Position numbers and translations under genes: made by a program. Shown here piece by piece: positions 38,623 to 47,017 of a stretch of DNA of 64,000 bases. Source of the DNA: CAYZJB01 sp964478735 (GTDB lineage: Bacteria > CLD3 > SB21); the NCBI GenBank assembly GCA_964478735.1, contig CAYZJB010000001.1:213453-277452 (forward strand), in the 5' to 3' direction. Under the pieces are notes generated by a model. The model made no database searches, had not been told where the DNA came from, and worked only from the letters and a program-made list of their open reading frames with translations. How positions within the stretch are numbered: the stretch's first letter is position 1; every line of letters begins with the position of its first letter.

Positions 38623-39582
38623 TTAAAACGTACTGCTTTTTTTGAAGGCGCTATAATACCACCACAGTACTCCGACGCTGGCCATCAGAACGATGGCTTG
38701 GAGGGCGATCGGCATCGACAGACGCGTGACAAACCCTTCGAGCAGTCCGGCAACGATCAGAAGCGGAACCGTACTCAGCAGGAGCTTGATCGCGACGAGG
38801 CCGTTTTGGAGAAGCGCCTGATGCCGGGGTAAAGGACCCGGAAAAACCAGCGCTTTGCCGATCAGCAGACCGCCCCCACCTGCGATAAAAATACTGCTCA
38901 ATTCAAGCGTGCCGTGGATCATGATGGTGAAGTACGATTCGATCAGCAATCCATGCTTGAAAAACAGATGGAAAAATCCGCCGAGGATCAGGCCGTTGTA
39001 AAACAGAACGTAAATCGTTCCCATTCCGAGAAAACAACCGAGCGCAAACGCGAAAAACGTGACCTTGATGTTGTTGGTCATGATAAAACTCGACATCAGG
39101 GGGCTGCTTTCACCCTTGTAAACGGCGAACGGATCGTTTTTGTTGATGTTTTCGATGGTCATGTCGACGTATCGGTCGCCCAGTAAGTGATTCGGCAGGT
39201 CGGGGTTGAGCCAGCAGCCCAAAAAAGCGAGTACGACGCCGGCGGTAAAAATCATCGCCGCCGTCATAACGGACGCTTTGCCGACTGCAAAACTTTGCCG
39301 TACCTGGTCCAGTGCCGACGAGAGCCAGCGACGTACCGTCAGTTTTCGAGATCCGTAGATTAATGCATGCGAACGCTGAATGAGCGTATTGAGATCCGCG
39401 ACGACGGAACTGTGCGGATACCGGCTGTCGGCGTAGGCGTAGTCCGCACACACGGCGCGGTACAGCCGGATCAATTCGACCAACTCGTCGGAATCGGTGA
39501 CGCGGTTCTGATGGCGATCGAGCAGGTGTCGCAAACGGTACCAGTTGTCTCTCCGCTGATGAACAAACGTTTCGAGTTTCAC
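38623..39582 (-). CDS. SpoIIM-like (DUF95) integral membrane protein
   Basis: A 319-residue protein of the stage II sporulation protein M family. An N-terminal soluble region (FVHQRRDNWYRLRHLLDR) is followed by spans near 102-122, 172-196, 200-222, 228-250 and 262-305, with the family segments FFAFALGCFLGMGTIYVLFYNGLILGG (in two parts) and HGTLELSSIFIAGGGG. The family also occurs in non-sporulating bacteria, often beside RDD proteins. Here the GTG start overlaps the nucleotidyltransferase stop. Function unknown outside sporulation. Confidence 0.85.
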   Translation of the reverse strand: MKLETFVHQRRDNWYRLRHLLDRHQNRVTDSDELVELIRLYRAVCADYAYADSRYPHSSVVADLNTLIQRSHALIYGSRKLTVRRWLSSALDQVRQSFAVGKASVMTAAMIFTAGVVLAFLGCWLNPDLPNHLLGDRYVDMTIENINKNDPFAVYKGESSPLMSSFIMTNNIKVTFFAFALGCFLGMGTIYVLFYNGLILGGFFHLFFKHGLLIESYFTIMIHGTLELSSIFIAGGGGLLIGKALVFPGPLPRHQALLQNGLVAIKLLLSTVPLLIVAGLLEGFVTRLSMPIALQAIVLMASVGVLWWYYSAFKKSSTF

Positions 39583-40292
39583 AGCAGGGACTCCACGAGG
39601 CGGAGGTCGTCGCGGATGATTTTCCTGTACGTCTCGGGGCTACCGGCGTCGCACCAGTAACCGTTATGATCGTAGGCCGACACGGGTTTTCCCTCCGTCA
39701 TCAGAGGCAGGTAGAAATCGGTGATCACCGATGAAAACTGCGGTTGTACGTAATCAAAAATCGACGGCTCGACGACGTGAATTCCCGAAAAAACACGCGG
39801 CTGAAAATGACCGGCAGACGGTGGTCGACCGGTGATTTGACGAACCCGTCCGGATTCATCGATGCGGACGTCGCCGGATTTCGAAGACGAATCCGCGATC
39901 GTCACCATCGTTGCCGGCGCGCCGGATGATCGGTGATGGGCGACGACCTCGCGAAGTCCGATGTCCGAAATGACGTCGGCGTTAAAGATGACGAACGTCT
40001 CGTCCTGCAGATGGGCCCTTGCAAAGGCAATGCCGCCTCCCGTGCCGAGGATCGTTTCCTCAACTGAAAAAATAAAATGAATATCCGGAAAAACATCGGT
40101 GAGATAACTTCGGATCTGATCGCCATGGTAATGCAGGTTGACGACGATCTCGGAAATGCCGGCGTTTTGTAACGATCGCACGGGCCAATCGATCAAACGA
40201 TGAGAACCGATGGGGAGGAGCGGCTTGGGCAGATCGCGCGTCGCGTTTCCCAGGCGGGTACCAAATCCCGCGGCGAGAATGAGTCCTTTCAT
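39579..40292 (-). CDS. NDP-sugar pyrophosphorylase-type nucleotidyltransferase (MurU-like candidate)
   Basis: A 237-residue enzyme with the nucleotidyltransferase signature LAAGFGTRLGNATRDLPKPLLPI and the metal-binding FNADVISD. The lack of a C-terminal hexapeptide domain and the short length fit MurU (MurNAc-1-phosphate uridylyltransferase) and related mannose-1-phosphate guanylyltransferase-like proteins. It starts one base after the HAD gene, downstream of an APH-type kinase, the same functional set as the AmgK/MupP/MurU pathway. Substrate not proven by the sequence. Confidence 0.85.
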   Translation of the reverse strand: MKGLILAAGFGTRLGNATRDLPKPLLPIGSHRLIDWPVRSLQNAGISEIVVNLHYHGDQIRSYLTDVFPDIHFIFSVEETILGTGGGIAFARAHLQDETFVIFNADVISDIGLREVVAHHRSSGAPATMVTIADSSSKSGDVRIDESGRVRQITGRPPSAGHFQPRVFSGIHVVEPSIFDYVQPQFSSVITDFYLPLMTEGKPVSAYDHNGYWCDAGSPETYRKIIRDDLRLVESLL

Positions 40293-41066
40293 TCAGCCGA
40301 GCTTTTGAATGATTTCCGGAATCTGGCGAACGCGTTCGACGACGGCGACGGCGCATTCGCTTACGCTTTTGGGCTCGACCTGCCAGTTTTTGATACGATG
40401 GAGCGAATCCAGATACAGGCGCTGCTTTGCCGTTTTCGGTTCAAATCCCTTGCGGTGCGTCGGCCACTTGGCCTGGACCGTAATCATGTCGAGTTGTTTG
40501 GCCGGTACGATATCGCGGTCGATGCGATCGCCGATCATCACGGTCTTCCCGAAACTGCATCCGGCATGATTGACCGCCCACTCGAAGATTTTCTTGCGGG
40601 GTTTGTTGAGATTGATGATACCCGAGATGGCCATGACCTTGAAGCAGTCGGCGACCCGATGTTTTTTTAGAAAATCGAGGATCTCGTGCGGTTGATCGGC
40701 GATGATGCCGAGCTTGTACTGTTTCGAGAGTTTGCGCAGCACGGAATCGATGCCGGGTACGAGGATGAGGTCGCGTGTCAGATGCCGGTGAATATAGTGT
40801 TTGACCTCCTGATGCCAGGCGTTGTATGCTTTTTTCGGGAGATACATTTTTGCGATCGAATAGTGCGGTGCGTCGTCGGCATGACCCAGAATCAAGTCTT
40901 CACGCGTTTGGACGAGTTCGGCGAACGACAGATCGATGCCGTGCGCGAGCAGGCTTTTTTCGAGGAGACGGTACAGATTGAACCGAAGGCGATCCTCATT
41001 GGCAATGACGTCGCCGACGTCGAAGAAGATCCATTCGATCCGGCGATTTTTAAGCGGTGCGGCCAT
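40293..41066 (-). CDS. HAD-superfamily hydrolase
   Basis: A 257-residue HAD protein. Motif I is FFDVGDVI, where the second Asp of the usual DxD is Gly; a helical cap occupies about residues 28-105; motif II is IIADQPH, motif III Lys is in NLNKPRKKIF and motif IV is MIGDRIDRDI. It overlaps the APH kinase by 17 bases and abuts the nucleotidyltransferase. It may be the phosphatase step of the same sugar pathway. Confidence 0.8.
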   Translation of the reverse strand: MAAPLKNRRIEWIFFDVGDVIANEDRLRFNLYRLLEKSLLAHGIDLSFAELVQTREDLILGHADDAPHYSIAKMYLPKKAYNAWHQEVKHYIHRHLTRDLILVPGIDSVLRKLSKQYKLGIIADQPHEILDFLKKHRVADCFKVMAISGIINLNKPRKKIFEWAVNHAGCSFGKTVMIGDRIDRDIVPAKQLDMITVQAKWPTHRKGFEPKTAKQRLYLDSLHRIKNWQVEPKSVSECAVAVVERVRQIPEIIQKLG

Positions 41067-41994
41067 GGTGCATGATCCTGTCGAAAAGTCGGCACACCGG
41101 CGTCCATTGGGGAAACCGCCGCATCGTCTTCACGGCGTGGCTGAACGCCGGTTCAATATACCTCAAGTAAAAAGGATTTCCAAGCTTTTGATAACAGTAC
41201 GCAAAAGCGCCGGCGTCGTGGAGTTTTCGCTGGATGAGGGTATGGTCATACAATTCCTGTGAAAATTGGATTCCCGTTTGGGATACAAACCGCGGGATCA
41301 ATTGTTCCTTCCATTGTTCAGGAACGGTGACGTAAACGTCTTCGAGCAGAGCCACGACGTCATACCAGGGATTGCCCAGACGTGCATCCTGAAAATCGAT
41401 CAGAACCGGTTCGTTGTCGCGTAACAGGATGTTGGATGATTGAAAATCGCGATGGGTCAAAACAAGTGATGGGTGCAACAGCGGCGCTGTTAATTGCGTA
41501 TGAAATGCATCCAGCTCAACACATTCTTCGGGCGACAGGGAATACCGGTAATGACCGCCGATGAGTTGATCGAGAAGGTGGAAGCGGTATTCAAACTCAT
41601 ACGTTGCCGTGTCGAAAGCCCTTCGATGGGCAGGGGAGGGTTGAGTAATCGCCTGAATTCGTGTGATCATGTCGATGAGACGCGCGTAAATCTCAAACTC
41701 ATCCGGACGGTCATGCAAGCGCTGCGTCAGCGTTAGATCGCCAAGGTCCTCGATCATCACAAGCCGGTGGTCGGGAAGAGCTTGATGTACATCCGGAACC
41801 GGGATGCCGGCGGACGAAAGGCATGTATGGATTGCAAGGAATTCTTCGAGGCTGTCGTTCGTTTCAAATACGATCGCAACCATCGACCGTTTTTTAAGAA
41901 TCCGGTAGAATAATTTGCCGGATGCCCCGCCCGTCATGGGCATCACACGAGCGGCTTCGGTATGAATAAGGCCGGCGAGCGTTTCAGGAGTCAT
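41050..41994 (-). CDS. Aminoglycoside phosphotransferase-fold sugar kinase (AmgK-like candidate)
   Basis: A 314-residue protein of the APH/choline kinase fold. The catalytic loop is LTHRDFQSSNILL and the metal-binding segment is LIDFQDARLGNPWYDVVALLEDVYV, which resembles the DFQDA-YD-LL pattern of AmgK, the anomeric MurNAc/GlcNAc kinase, more than drug kinases. It is first in a four-gene minus-strand operon. I would not call it antibiotic resistance. The assignment to cell-wall recycling is an inference from the neighbours. Confidence 0.78.
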   Translation of the reverse strand: MTPETLAGLIHTEAARVMPMTGGASGKLFYRILKKRSMVAIVFETNDSLEEFLAIHTCLSSAGIPVPDVHQALPDHRLVMIEDLGDLTLTQRLHDRPDEFEIYARLIDMITRIQAITQPSPAHRRAFDTATYEFEYRFHLLDQLIGGHYRYSLSPEECVELDAFHTQLTAPLLHPSLVLTHRDFQSSNILLRDNEPVLIDFQDARLGNPWYDVVALLEDVYVTVPEQWKEQLIPRFVSQTGIQFSQELYDHTLIQRKLHDAGAFAYCYQKLGNPFYLRYIEPAFSHAVKTMRRFPQWTPVCRLFDRIMHHGRTA

Positions 41995-42058
41995 ACGAAA
42001 ATTCAGGTTTCCTTTACATGCGAATGTAGTTAGTTTCTTAAAAAAAAGAAGGACGGAT

Positions 42059-42475
42059 ATGCATCACGACACCGATCGCCGATCGTTTTTGAAAACACTT
42101 ATGGCGTTGCCCCTGGGAGTTTTTCTAACCGGTGCGTCCCGGCCGGTCCGTTCGACCACGTTTGAACTGGACGGCATGGAGGAATTGAAAAAAGTCGGAG
42201 GATCCGTATTGATCAAGGACGTAACGATCGGCAAAACGACGACGAACCTGATCATCGTGAGAAAATCCGAGACCGAATACGTCGTTTTTTCCGCCGTGTG
42301 TACGCATAAAAAATGCAACGTGCGGTTCAAGAATGACCTGAACGCGTTCAAATGCCCATGTCACGGCAGCATGTACGATATCGACGGCGTCGTCCAGAAC
42401 GGTCCGGCGCCGGCAAACCTGACACGATTCAAATCGGAAATACAGGGCAATAAACTGATCGTATCTGAACCATGA
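42059..42475 (+). CDS. Tat-exported Rieske [2Fe-2S] protein
   Basis: A 138-residue protein with a twin-arginine signal (DRRSFLKTLMALPLG) and a Rieske domain: Cys81/His83 in CTHKKC and Cys99/His102 in CPCHGS ligate the cluster, and Cys86 and Cys101 can form the stabilising disulfide. It should sit outside the inner membrane, anchored or released. No cytochrome b or other bc-complex gene is adjacent, so its electron partner is unknown. An A-rich tract with AAGAAGG precedes the ATG. Confidence 0.9.
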   Translation: MHHDTDRRSFLKTLMALPLGVFLTGASRPVRSTTFELDGMEELKKVGGSVLIKDVTIGKTTTNLIIVRKSETEYVVFSAVCTHKKCNVRFKNDLNAFKCPCHGSMYDIDGVVQNGPAPANLTRFKSEIQGNKLIVSEP

Positions 42476-43513
42476 TCACGCAAGCATGAAGTCGATGACT
42501 TTCTTCTGCGGATCAAACGGGGCAAGTTGACTCAATCCTAATTTTTCACACGCCAGGTCGATCATCAAGCGTTCCTCCGGACTTTTTCCCGCCGGTTGAT
42601 AAAAACGACCCGCCTCGACCAACGCCGCTTTCGGTACCATGCCGACGATTTCGCTCCCCGTCACTTGCGTTCCCAGCGTTTCGGCTTCCTGACGGCACGC
42701 TTCGAAAGCCGTGTGGATTCCGGTATTCAGGTAATTCAGCAGATTCATCGATACCTGCGTGATCTTGTGGGCTTCCATGTAAATGCCCTTGGCCTGCGTG
42801 TCTTTGAGACGGCCGGGAATTCGAATCGTCTTGCCCTCGGCGTCTTTGACGATGTTGCCGTTGTTGTCTTTTTTGGGACGACCGCTTTCGCGAAGACGAA
42901 ACGCGATTTCATCCGCGAGTTGTACGTCCGGCGTTTTAAGGTTTACGTTGTACGCGACGAGAAAAAATCGGGCGCCCGTGGCGGTGGCGCCGGAACGGGC
43001 GACGCGCTCCGTGTATGTCGAGGGGCCGAAATCGGGCTCCCATTCCGGCTGTGCCATTTTGGTTTCCAGCATTTCGTATTCACCCTTACGGATGTCGGGC
43101 AGTTTCCGGCGTTCCGGGCGTCGTGCCGCCTGTGCGTAGAGATAAATCGGAAGGCCGAATCGCGCGGCCGCGGCGTCTCCGTACGATTCCGCAAGCCGTA
43201 CGCAATCGCCCATGGTGACACGGGCCACCGGAACGAACGGTACAACGTCGACCGCACCCATGCGCGGGTGCTCGCCGGTATGTTTCCGCATGTCGATCAT
43301 TTCCATCGCGACGGCCGTACCGGCGAGTGCGGCATCGACGGTCGCCTTCGGTTCTCCCGCAAATGTCACGACGACGCGATTGTAGTCTTTGTCCGGTTCG
43401 ACGTTGAGGAGCCGTACTCCGTCGACGGCTTCGATGGCGTCGGCAATGGCGTTGATGATCCGGACATCGCGACCTTCACTAAAGTTGGGAACGCATTCGA
43501 CAATCGGTTTCAT
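42476..43513 (-). CDS. ftcD: Glutamate formimidoyltransferase
   Basis: The 345-residue enzyme transfers the formimino group from N-formimino-glutamate to tetrahydrofolate in histidine degradation. It starts with VECVPNFSEGRD and has MRKHTGEHPRMGAVDVVPFVP and GIYMEAHKITQVSMNLLNY, characteristic of the transferase domain; the cyclodeaminase domain is absent, as in most single-domain bacterial forms. No other hut gene is nearby. A PIN/antitoxin pair lies upstream, with the PIN stop overlapping its ATG. Confidence 0.9.
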   Translation of the reverse strand: MKPIVECVPNFSEGRDVRIINAIADAIEAVDGVRLLNVEPDKDYNRVVVTFAGEPKATVDAALAGTAVAMEMIDMRKHTGEHPRMGAVDVVPFVPVARVTMGDCVRLAESYGDAAAARFGLPIYLYAQAARRPERRKLPDIRKGEYEMLETKMAQPEWEPDFGPSTYTERVARSGATATGARFFLVAYNVNLKTPDVQLADEIAFRLRESGRPKKDNNGNIVKDAEGKTIRIPGRLKDTQAKGIYMEAHKITQVSMNLLNYLNTGIHTAFEACRQEAETLGTQVTGSEIVGMVPKAALVEAGRFYQPAGKSPEERLMIDLACEKLGLSQLAPFDPQKKVIDFMLA

Positions 43514-43992
43514 CAGGATTTCTTCTCGATATTTTTGTAAAACTTCATGAAATCGTCGGGCTGCATGAATTCGACGCGTCCGATGCGCTGGCAGCGTTTT
43601 TTGTACAGCGAGGCCTGCCAGGACACGACGAGTCGAAGACCGCGCTGCTGAACAAGCGCGAAAATCAGGCTGTCCATCAGGTTTCCGGTGTTCTGTGTAT
43701 TGTGCAGGACCTCGCCGAAAAAATGATCGAGAAAGTATTCGGCGGAGAGATCGTACGTTGCCGGGTAGAGAATTTCGACGTTGTACGTCCGATCGAAGTT
43801 TTCAAAAAAACCGAGTAGTTCTTTTTCCGTACAGTGCGGGGCGATCAGGCTGCACACTTCGAGCAGGTTAAAAACTGTGGTGAAATTTTTCTGGTTTTGG
43901 ATACGGTGGAGGAACAGGCTGTTCTGTTCGTACCGCGGATCGGACGTATAAAAATTGTCCATGATGAAGACGTCGCTGTCAATCAGTATCAT
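43513..43992 (-). CDS. PIN-domain protein (probable toxin)
   Basis: A 159-residue PIN-fold protein beginning ILIDSDVFI with the first acidic residue of the nuclease site; further acids lie in FNLLEVC, TGNLMDSLIFA and the C-terminal strand. PIN proteins of this size usually act as RNA-cleaving toxins. It overlaps the upstream small gene by 14 bases, the usual antitoxin-toxin order, and overlaps ftcD by a few bases downstream. Confidence 0.75.
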   Translation of the reverse strand: MILIDSDVFIMDNFYTSDPRYEQNSLFLHRIQNQKNFTTVFNLLEVCSLIAPHCTEKELLGFFENFDRTYNVEILYPATYDLSAEYFLDHFFGEVLHNTQNTGNLMDSLIFALVQQRGLRLVVSWQASLYKKRCQRIGRVEFMQPDDFMKFYKNIEKKS

Positions 43993-44293
43993 CGCCGTAT
44001 CTCCTCAAACTCTTGACCGCATCGTCGACGTTTTGGAAAGGCAGTTTGCCTTCGATGCCGGCGGCGATTTGCTTCAGTTTTTCCCGAGAATTGACCTGCT
44101 GTTCGCTGGTGACTTCGGCCTTGGTGCGGCGCCGGATTTTTTCGATCACCGTCACGCCCTGTAAATTGGGCGCGACGTCGTCGGAAATGCGCTCATCCGT
44201 CACAACGATCAAAAGTTTCGTGTTATTGTCGATCGTCACGTCTTCCAGCGTTTCGATCTTTCCGTTTCGAAAAACGCCCTGAACGGTTTTCAT
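43979..44293 (-). CDS. Probable antitoxin partner of the PIN protein
   Basis: A 104-residue protein whose start (MKTVQGVFRNGKIETLEDVTI) has the pattern of AF2212/DUF104-like or similar small beta-hairpin antitoxins: a conserved G.F.NG.I motif followed by strands. The C-terminal half is charged and helical, suited to wrapping the toxin. It precedes the PIN gene with a 14-base overlap. The family call is tentative. Confidence 0.6.
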   Translation of the reverse strand: MKTVQGVFRNGKIETLEDVTIDNNTKLLIVVTDERISDDVAPNLQGVTVIEKIRRRTKAEVTSEQQVNSREKLKQIAAGIEGKLPFQNVDDAVKSLRRYGDDTD

Positions 44294-44311
44294 GACAGCT
44301 CCTTCCCGGCG

Positions 44312-45901
44312 TCAGGCCGAGTAAATATGGAGATCGTCGTCATTGATCCGCACCGACGGATACTCGCGCAGTTTGGCAACCACTTCGTTCATGATCTGGT
44401 GCAGACGAGAATCGGTTTTGGCTTCGAAACGAATCACGAGAACGGGTTGCGTATTGGACGCCCGCACCAGTCCCCACCCGTCGCCGTACTGGATGCGCAC
44501 GCCGTCCACGTCGGAGATCGAGTATCGTGCTCGGAAATACTCCCGCACTTCATCGACAATGCGGAACTTATCTTCTTCGGTCGTATCGACGCGGATTTCC
44601 GGCGTGGAAACAAACGCCGGGATGCTGTCCGCCAGTTGGCCTAACGACTGACCTGAACGCGAGATCATCTGTACGAGGCGGCAGGCGACGTAGATGGCGT
44701 CGTCATAGCCCCAGAAATCGTCGGCAAAAAAGATATGGCCGCTCATTTCTCCGGCCAGCGGATTTTTGAGTTCTTTCATTTTTGCTTTGAGCAGCGAGTG
44801 ACCGGTCTTGTACATCACGGGGATGCCGCCATGGTTTTGAATGTCCTCGATGAGCGCCTGGGAGCATTTGACGTCGAACAAGATTTGTGAACCCGGATTT
44901 TTTTTTGTGATCTCACGGGCCAGAAGCGCCAGCAGCTTGTCTGCAAAAATCACGCGGCCTTTTTCATCGATCGCGCCGACACGGTCGGAATCACCGTCGA
45001 AGCCGAGGCCGAGGTCCGCTTTCTGCTCCAGCACGAGTTGCCGCAAATCCTGGATGTATTCCAGTTTGGTCGGATCGGGGAGATGGTTGGGAAATGTTCC
45101 GTCGAGTTCGCAGTACAACTCGACGACCTCGCAGCCCAATCGCCGAAAAATTTCCGGCGCGATGTGGCCCGCGGTTCCATTTCCGGCGTCGATCACGATT
45201 TTAAACGGACGCTCGAGCCGTATTTTAGATTGCAGCATCTCGAGGTACGCCGCTTCGATCTCCAGCGGTTTCGCCTTTCCTTTTCCAACGGCAAAGTCTT
45301 TTTTGTCGATCAGTTTTTTGAGTCCCTGGATCTCCTCACCGTAGATCGGCGCGAGTCCGTCGCACATTTTGAATCCATTGTATTCGCGCGGATTATGGCT
45401 GCCGGTCACCATGATACCGCCATCGGCTTTTGTGTGAACGATCGAATAATAAAGCGCCGGCGTCGGTACTTCTCCGACGTCGGTGACGTCGAGGCCCGTG
45501 GAGAGTATGCCCTTGACGAGGGCATTTTTGAGCTTCAGTGACGTCGTCCGCACGTCCCGCCCGACGGTGACGTGCCGAGCGCCTTTTCGTACCATAGCCG
45601 TACCGTACGCTTTACCGATTAATTCAACGACATCGACGTGCAGGTCTTCACTCACGATGCCGCGGATATCGTATTCACGAAAGATGTTCGGATTGACATG
45701 AACGCGAGACGCGGGGCGTGTTGATTTTTTTACCGGCGTACGTTTGCGTACGGGCGTTTTTTTCGATTTGACGATTTTTTTCTTCGTCGCCGACGGGTTC
45801 ATTTTTTTTCCGCGGGAAGATTTTTTGACGGGCGTTTTTTTATTTTTAGAAGAGATTTTACCGCGGGTTTTCGAATGTCGGGCGTTTTGTTTCCTGGCCA
45901 T
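44312..45901 (-). CDS. Phosphomannomutase/phosphoglucomutase with a lysine-rich histone-like N-terminal tail
   Basis: The catalytic part (about 68-529) is a complete alpha-D-phosphohexomutase: NIFREYDIRG start, catalytic Ser168 in TGSHNP, metal loop GFDGDSDR, sugar-binding GEMSGH and phosphate-binding RASNTQP. It interconverts hexose 1- and 6-phosphates for glycan synthesis. The first 65 residues (45707-45901) are unusual: 19 Lys, 8 Arg, no acidic residue, and three copies of a KTPVKK-like motif, as in histone H1 tails. An internal ATG at codon 34 would keep half the tail. Neighbours are unrelated. Confidence 0.9.
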   Translation of the reverse strand: MARKQNARHSKTRGKISSKNKKTPVKKSSRGKKMNPSATKKKIVKSKKTPVRKRTPVKKSTRPASRVHVNPNIFREYDIRGIVSEDLHVDVVELIGKAYGTAMVRKGARHVTVGRDVRTTSLKLKNALVKGILSTGLDVTDVGEVPTPALYYSIVHTKADGGIMVTGSHNPREYNGFKMCDGLAPIYGEEIQGLKKLIDKKDFAVGKGKAKPLEIEAAYLEMLQSKIRLERPFKIVIDAGNGTAGHIAPEIFRRLGCEVVELYCELDGTFPNHLPDPTKLEYIQDLRQLVLEQKADLGLGFDGDSDRVGAIDEKGRVIFADKLLALLAREITKKNPGSQILFDVKCSQALIEDIQNHGGIPVMYKTGHSLLKAKMKELKNPLAGEMSGHIFFADDFWGYDDAIYVACRLVQMISRSGQSLGQLADSIPAFVSTPEIRVDTTEEDKFRIVDEVREYFRARYSISDVDGVRIQYGDGWGLVRASNTQPVLVIRFEAKTDSRLHQIMNEVVAKLREYPSVRINDDDLHIYSA

Positions 45902-45921
45902 GATTCCTCGAATGCTGTCTG

Positions 45922-45950
45922 TTGCGATAATCGCTGGTGGCGTGTATGTT
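45922..45950 (+). promoter_or_regulatory. Possible promoter for the OppD-type ATPase gene
   Basis: TTGCGA, 17 bases, TATGTT in the 111-base divergent gap; each hexamer matches sigma-70 consensus at four positions. Confidence 0.25.
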
Positions 45951-46012
45951 GGAGTTGAACTGCGCGAATGTAACTGCGCGGTCGCCGTTTTTCAAGCACA
46001 AAAAACCGCAGC

Positions 46013-47017
46013 ATGAACCCCTCGAACGTTTTACAGATCCGTGAATTGTCCGTCGAATTTCCATTCGATTCGCGATGGGCGGCGGTCGTGGATCGTGTAC
46101 ATCTCGATATCGCATCCGGCCGAACCCTGGCGCTGGTCGGGGAATCGGGTTGCGGAAAGACGGTCCTGGGTCTGTCGATTTTGAAACTCGTTCCACCCCC
46201 CGGGCGCATCACGTCCGGTTCGATTCACCTGAACGGGCGGGACCTGTTGACGCTTGAGGAAACGGAATTGCAGCACGTGCGGGGAAAAAAAATCGGCATG
46301 GTTTTTCAGGAACCGATGACGGCGCTGAACCCGGTGTTCACGTGTGGGTATCAGGTGTACGAGGTCATGCGTGAGCATGAAGGAGTCAGCCGACGGGAAG
46401 GACGTGCGCGCGTGTTGACATTGTTGCAATCCGTGGGAATCGATGATGCAGAAAGGATTTATGACGCGTATCCTCACGAACTTTCCGGCGGGTTACGCCA
46501 GCGCGTCGTGATCGCCATGGCCATGGCATGCGGTCCGGACCTGATCATCGCGGACGAACCGACGACCGCTCTCGACGTAACCGTACAGGCTCAAATCCTG
46601 CACGTTCTGCGTCGGTTGCAGAATGCAAACGGAATGAGCCTGCTTCTCATTACGCACGATTTTGGCGTCGTGGCCCAGATGGCCCATGAGGTCGCCGTCA
46701 TGTATGCCTCGGAAATCGTGGAAAGGGGAGACGTCCGGCGGCTGCTGGAAAAACCGGCTCACCCGTACACGAAGGGATTGCTGCACGCGCTACCGACGCT
46801 CGAGCAGCGCCAGGAACAGCTCGCCGTAATCCCGGGCAACGTTCCCCGCGCCGTCGATTATCCCACGGGCTGTCACTTTGCCCCACGGTGTGGGTACGCG
46901 ACGGAACGGTGCCATCGCGAATCACCGGTCATGGGAACCGTCGATGACGGACATTCGGTAAGGTGCTGGAACTGGAAAGACGTCTATTCCGGCGGGACAG
47001 AAAAAGTCACCCTATGA
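46013..47017 (+). CDS. Oligopeptide/dipeptide ABC transporter ATPase (OppD/DppD type)
   Basis: A 334-residue ATPase with Walker A GESGCGKT, signature LSGGLRQR, Walker B LIIADEPTTALDV and the C-terminal oligopeptide-transporter extension with its Cys cluster (CHFAPRCGYATERC and RCW). Such subunits drive peptide or nickel import with DppF, two permeases and a binding protein. None of these is adjacent, so this is an orphan subunit here. Its 3' end overlaps the next, opposite gene by 11 bases. Confidence 0.9.
   Translation: MNPSNVLQIRELSVEFPFDSRWAAVVDRVHLDIASGRTLALVGESGCGKTVLGLSILKLVPPPGRITSGSIHLNGRDLLTLEETELQHVRGKKIGMVFQEPMTALNPVFTCGYQVYEVMREHEGVSRREGRARVLTLLQSVGIDDAERIYDAYPHELSGGLRQRVVIAMAMACGPDLIIADEPTTALDVTVQAQILHVLRRLQNANGMSLLLITHDFGVVAQMAHEVAVMYASEIVERGDVRRLLEKPAHPYTKGLLHALPTLEQRQEQLAVIPGNVPRAVDYPTGCHFAPRCGYATERCHRESPVMGTVDDGHSVRCWNWKDVYSGGTEKVTL

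Noticed and set aside
41050..41994. Aminoglycoside resistance
   Set aside because: The fold is APH-like, but the DFQDA pattern and the linked sugar nucleotidyltransferase point to cell-wall sugar metabolism.
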